From Paragordius varius (Eukaryota; Nematomorpha), in contig OZ176054.1 in NCBI GenBank assembly GCA_964247055.1, positions 12,338,001 through 12,402,000 on the forward strand: 64,000 bases of DNA. Direction: 5' to 3'. Positions 60,961 through 64,000 of this stretch are shown in pieces. Position 1 is the first letter of the stretch. Every line of letters begins with the position of its first letter. Below the pieces are notes generated by a model, which saw only the letters and a list, made by a program, of their open reading frames with translations, searched no databases and was not told the origin of the DNA. The position numbers were made by a program, and so were the translations under genes.

Positions 60961-61129
60961 CTGATACTAAACGCTTTTTTAAAAAATAAAAGTACTCCCG
61001 TATGTTTTAAATATAACAAAATTAAATATATATCGAAAATTTTCTAGTGGTTAAAAAAACAAACCATAAGGTACAGAAATATAACACAACAAAATTGTTC
61101 CATAAAAATTTCATTTTTTTGTTTTTAAC
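60961..61129. promoter_or_regulatory. Putative shared divergent promoter (169 bp between start codons)
   Basis: COLGALT (minus) and the GPCR (plus) start codons face away from each other across only 169 bp of AT-rich DNA. Both 5' UTRs and core promoters must fit here unless upstream non-coding exons exist. TA-rich stretches occur near 61025-61033, but no specific factor site can be named. Confidence 0.5.
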
Positions 61130-62725
61130 ATGAGATCATTGGACTGTTATGTTAACGAAAGCACTTTTTATAAATCTCCGTTTCGTCCTTTGGAACAAAT
61201 ATTTTTTGTTTATATATTGGGCATATTATTATTTTTTGGTGTATTAGCCCAGATATTTTACTTTATTTGCATTTTTATAATAATATGGCATAAATATTTT
61301 AATAAATACCATAATAAACTTCTAAACTTATTAAAATCAAAATCCAATCCAATCAAAAAAGAATCCATGATGTCGTTTTATCTAAGCAGAATACAAATTG
61401 AATACGAACACCTTGCCAAGCTACATAGAAATATAAATAAGCAATTTTATTTGGGAGTATCGGTTATTTTTATGTATGACGTTATGGCTTCTATTAATTT
61501 TATATTTTGGCCGATTCTCTATTTTTCATCCCAACAATTTGGAGTTTTTAGTTCAGGTTTTATGAATCACATGGCAGTTACCTACTGGCCATTGGAACAA
61601 CTTTTCATGACCAATGTTAATTGGCTCACTGTCTTCCTGTCTTTGGATATGGTTGTTTTGATAGCGTATCCGGAACGTTATCAAAGATACCGTAGTTTTA
61701 TGAAAATTTATATGATTTACATAATAATTATGTTATTATTAATAAATTTGGCAGGAGCTATTCCTTATGGTTTTCCATTCATAAAAGTAAGTATTTCTCC
61801 ACAAACACTATGTTTTAATATTAGTGGCCATATTCCGAAAAAAATCAAAAATGATTTTATATCAACTCATTTCCAAGAAAACAAAAATAACTTCATTGAT
61901 TTACCATCCTATTTTTATAAATATATCAATTTAACTAATAATATCCATATTTATCATTTATGTGTAAGTAACAATATCACTAATAAAAACGAGCAAATTC
62001 AAATTATTGAAAGCACATTACCTAAAGGTTACAAATATGTGTCAACCAAAGTATATACTAGTTGGAATCCTATATATGATAAAATTTATAGTATTTTCAT
62101 GTACCTCATTCCAGTTATTGTAGTTATTATTGCCAATACATATATAATGATAAAATTTTTACGCAAAACACGACGTTCCCAACGACAGACAACCCCTATT
62201 AATGATTTCCGTGTAAATACCATAGACAATGTTGAAACGGAAAAAAAGCATAAAAAACGATTACCTCACCAGGCATCTAATACCCTAAGTATTCCTGCAG
62301 CCATAGAATCTAACAGTGTGAGAAAATCGTTTGATAGCTTAAGTGAAAATTATAGAATAAATAACGAAGGGAAGCGCTGAAATTTACAAACTCAAAGAAT
62401 AGCAACCAAAGCCCAAAATATTGCACGTCTTATGATTGGACTTAACATTGAGTATCTCTTATTTAATTTACCATACGTTTTATTCATCTTTATCTTTGAT
62501 CAAGCATGGGTAGAAAACGGTAATGCCCTTATAACTAATTTACAAACCCTAATAAATACCCTAAAGTATGGAAGTCATGCTCTTAGAATCCATATTACTT
62601 TCACCATCGACAAAAACATACAAGATGTGGCTAAAAGTTTGGTAAAACTCCTGCATTACACCTGTAAATACCTGTACTATTTATACTTAAATAAAATAGG
62701 CATTAATCATCATAAAGCAGTTTAA
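61130..62725 (+). CDS. Rhodopsin-like (class A) orphan GPCR, probably two exons
   Basis: Residues 1-404 contain N-terminal NES, TM1 (22-53), an unusually long first intracellular loop (54-105), TM2 (106-131, with D117), TM3 (152-180), TM4 (191-217), a long glycosylatable loop, and TM5 (317-346) ending in FLRKTRR. After an in-frame TGA at 62378-62380 the same frame continues with NIARLM, TM6 containing FNLPY, and TM7 with NTLKY in place of NPxxY. Removing a candidate 60-bp intron (62343-62402) deletes the stop and gives 511 residues; otherwise the gene is truncated. DRY is replaced by DMV (173-175), with YPERY following as in class A receptors. It resembles FMRFamide-type or flatworm orphan receptors in outline; the ligand is unknown. 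Poly(A) hexamers AATAAA occur at 62831 and 62853. Confidence 0.78.
62343..62402 (+). other. Candidate 60-bp intron in the GPCR third intracellular loop
   Basis: It starts A|GTGAAAATT and ends CAAAGAATAG|CAACC, with both sides in phase 1. It contains the TGA at 62378-62380. Splicing yields SFDSL-TTKAQNIARLM, a plausible loop-to-TM6 transition. The donor GTGAAA is weaker than the GTA donors of the neighbouring gene. Confidence 0.5.
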
Positions 62726-63736
62726 TTAAATATGTCCCAAAAACCAAATTAATCATCCATAAATCCCACATATTAGAATCACGCTATTACAATTGAATTA
62801 CAATTTTTATGCTAAAATTACCTACCGTATAATAAAATTATTAAATTAGCTCAATAAAAAAACCATAAAAAATGTTTGCACACTTTATCGCTTTTTAATT
62901 GAATAATAGAGGTTATATAAAAATTAAATTTTTCAAGTTTTTCCATAGTGTTATGACATGTCAGTTAAGTTTAAATAAAATTTAATGGAGTTTATTTTTA
63001 AAAAAACTAAAATCTGCAAACAAAACCATAAAACCTGCTTCTTATTTTGTAGAATCCTTTTTGTTTTAAGTTCCTTTATGTTAAAGGTAAACCATAAAGT
63101 TACTAATTGTCGGAAATGAGTCAATAGAGTTTTTAATTGGAAGATGTATTATTATATACTTTTTAATATTATACATATATTTACCTTATATAAATATTTT
63201 TTATAATACTCATCATTAATGTATTATAATATTATCCAATCATGTCCAATTCTAAAAATTTTCAAAATATATTTATTATAGGTTATATATTGTGCAATTA
63301 TAAATAAATGGTAAAAAAAAATTGGTATTTTATTTCTTTCAAATCTATAATGTAGAATAATCCCTACGTAATACTTTTCATATATAAAGCAATACTCTTT
63401 ATATGAGATATACCCAATCCAATTTAGGTTTAAGAGGCTACATATATAACATCAAAGGTATAATATGTATTAACAAAGAAATTTATTTTCAATATATTCT
63501 TCGCTACTCGAATAGTTAAAAACATAAACTACGAAAATGTTAAGCATAGGGTAAACACGTATATTTTCGCTGATTTTTTTTATTGTTAGCAATTAATTTT
63601 GGTCATAAATAACCACACATTCTGGTTAAACAACCTAAATTGTTTGCCCATATTATGATAATTACAGAATTTAACGGTTATACTATTTTTGCACATAGTT
63701 CATGCCTTTTTAAAAAAATCTGCCATTAGTTTAAAG
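62726..63736. other. Non-coding region downstream of the GPCR
   Basis: AT-rich; it contains the likely 3' UTR with two AATAAA hexamers (62831 and 62853). I recognise no other gene, RNA or mobile element here. Confidence 0.6.
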
Positions 63737-64000
63737 CAGAGGTGATCAACGCGTGGCCCTCTTAAACATTCAGGCAACCAAAAATTTGGGAATCCATAAA
63801 TGTTGACAAAATCATATTAAAATTGATATTTCTGAAATAAAAATTGCGAAAATGTGTATCCATTTGGCAACGAACTAGAAAAATTTTTTATATTGTATTT
63901 GCTTCTAACAGTTTTATGTTTGAAATGTAAAAAAACAATATTTATTGATGCACATTAATATTTCAAATGCGATTACCGTAGTTTTTTGAGTTGAAGATGC
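63737..64000. mobile_element. Possible hAT-type transposon terminus, cut by the window edge
   Basis: CAGAGGTGATCAACGCGTGG followed by CCC resembles the CAG-GGT--CAAC---GGCCC ends of many hAT elements. It would begin at 63737 with GTTTAAAG just before it as a possible 8-bp target copy. The other end lies outside the window, so this is a motif-only call. Confidence 0.4.

Overview
The window looks like AT-rich animal nuclear DNA (roughly three-quarters to four-fifths A+T). It carries one long intron-containing gene with all the conserved blocks of an animal procollagen galactosyltransferase (GT25/COLGALT family). It also carries a divergently transcribed rhodopsin-like GPCR and many short non-autonomous DNA transposons. 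Three introns of 23, 25 and 27 bp sit at the 5' end of the COLGALT gene, and its 3' introns are 0.4-2.8 kb. That 5'-small/3'-large pattern is reported for parasitic flatworms such as schistosomes, so a flatworm is my best guess. Dicyemids, which also have extremely short introns, are an alternative. The taxonomic call is inference only.

Layout. Positions 1-39679 are one uninterrupted tandem satellite, about 480 monomers of 82 bp (81- and 80-bp variants occur), all in the same orientation, and it continues beyond the left edge. The + strand is almost free of G. The array has diverged ends, a very homogeneous core at about 8.2-20.3 kb, and several zones of dimeric, trimeric and kilobase-scale higher-order structure. 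Positions 39680-46301 hold no recognised gene. They contain a 2.5-kb long-inverted-repeat (foldback-type) transposon inserted into a smaller Tc1/mariner-like MITE, a second clean copy of that MITE, TA microsatellites and a C11 tract.

Positions 46302-60960 (minus strand) hold the COLGALT gene. I resolved 14 exons with GT-AG junctions and consistent phases throughout (2001 bp, 666 residues plus stop), from a signal peptide to a C-terminal REEL ER-retention motif. Its 3' introns are filled with at least four MITE families, TA microsatellites and a decayed tandem copy of one exon-intron boundary. Starting 169 bp away in the opposite direction, a GPCR gene (61130-62725, plus strand) encodes seven membrane segments. 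It has an in-frame TGA in the third intracellular loop that a 60-bp intron could remove. The last 1.3 kb holds no gene that I can recognise, apart from a possible hAT transposon end at 63737.

The two genes are not obviously linked in function: one acts in the ER lumen on collagen, the other is a membrane receptor. Their head-to-head arrangement suggests a shared promoter region. No rRNA, tRNA or CRISPR was found.
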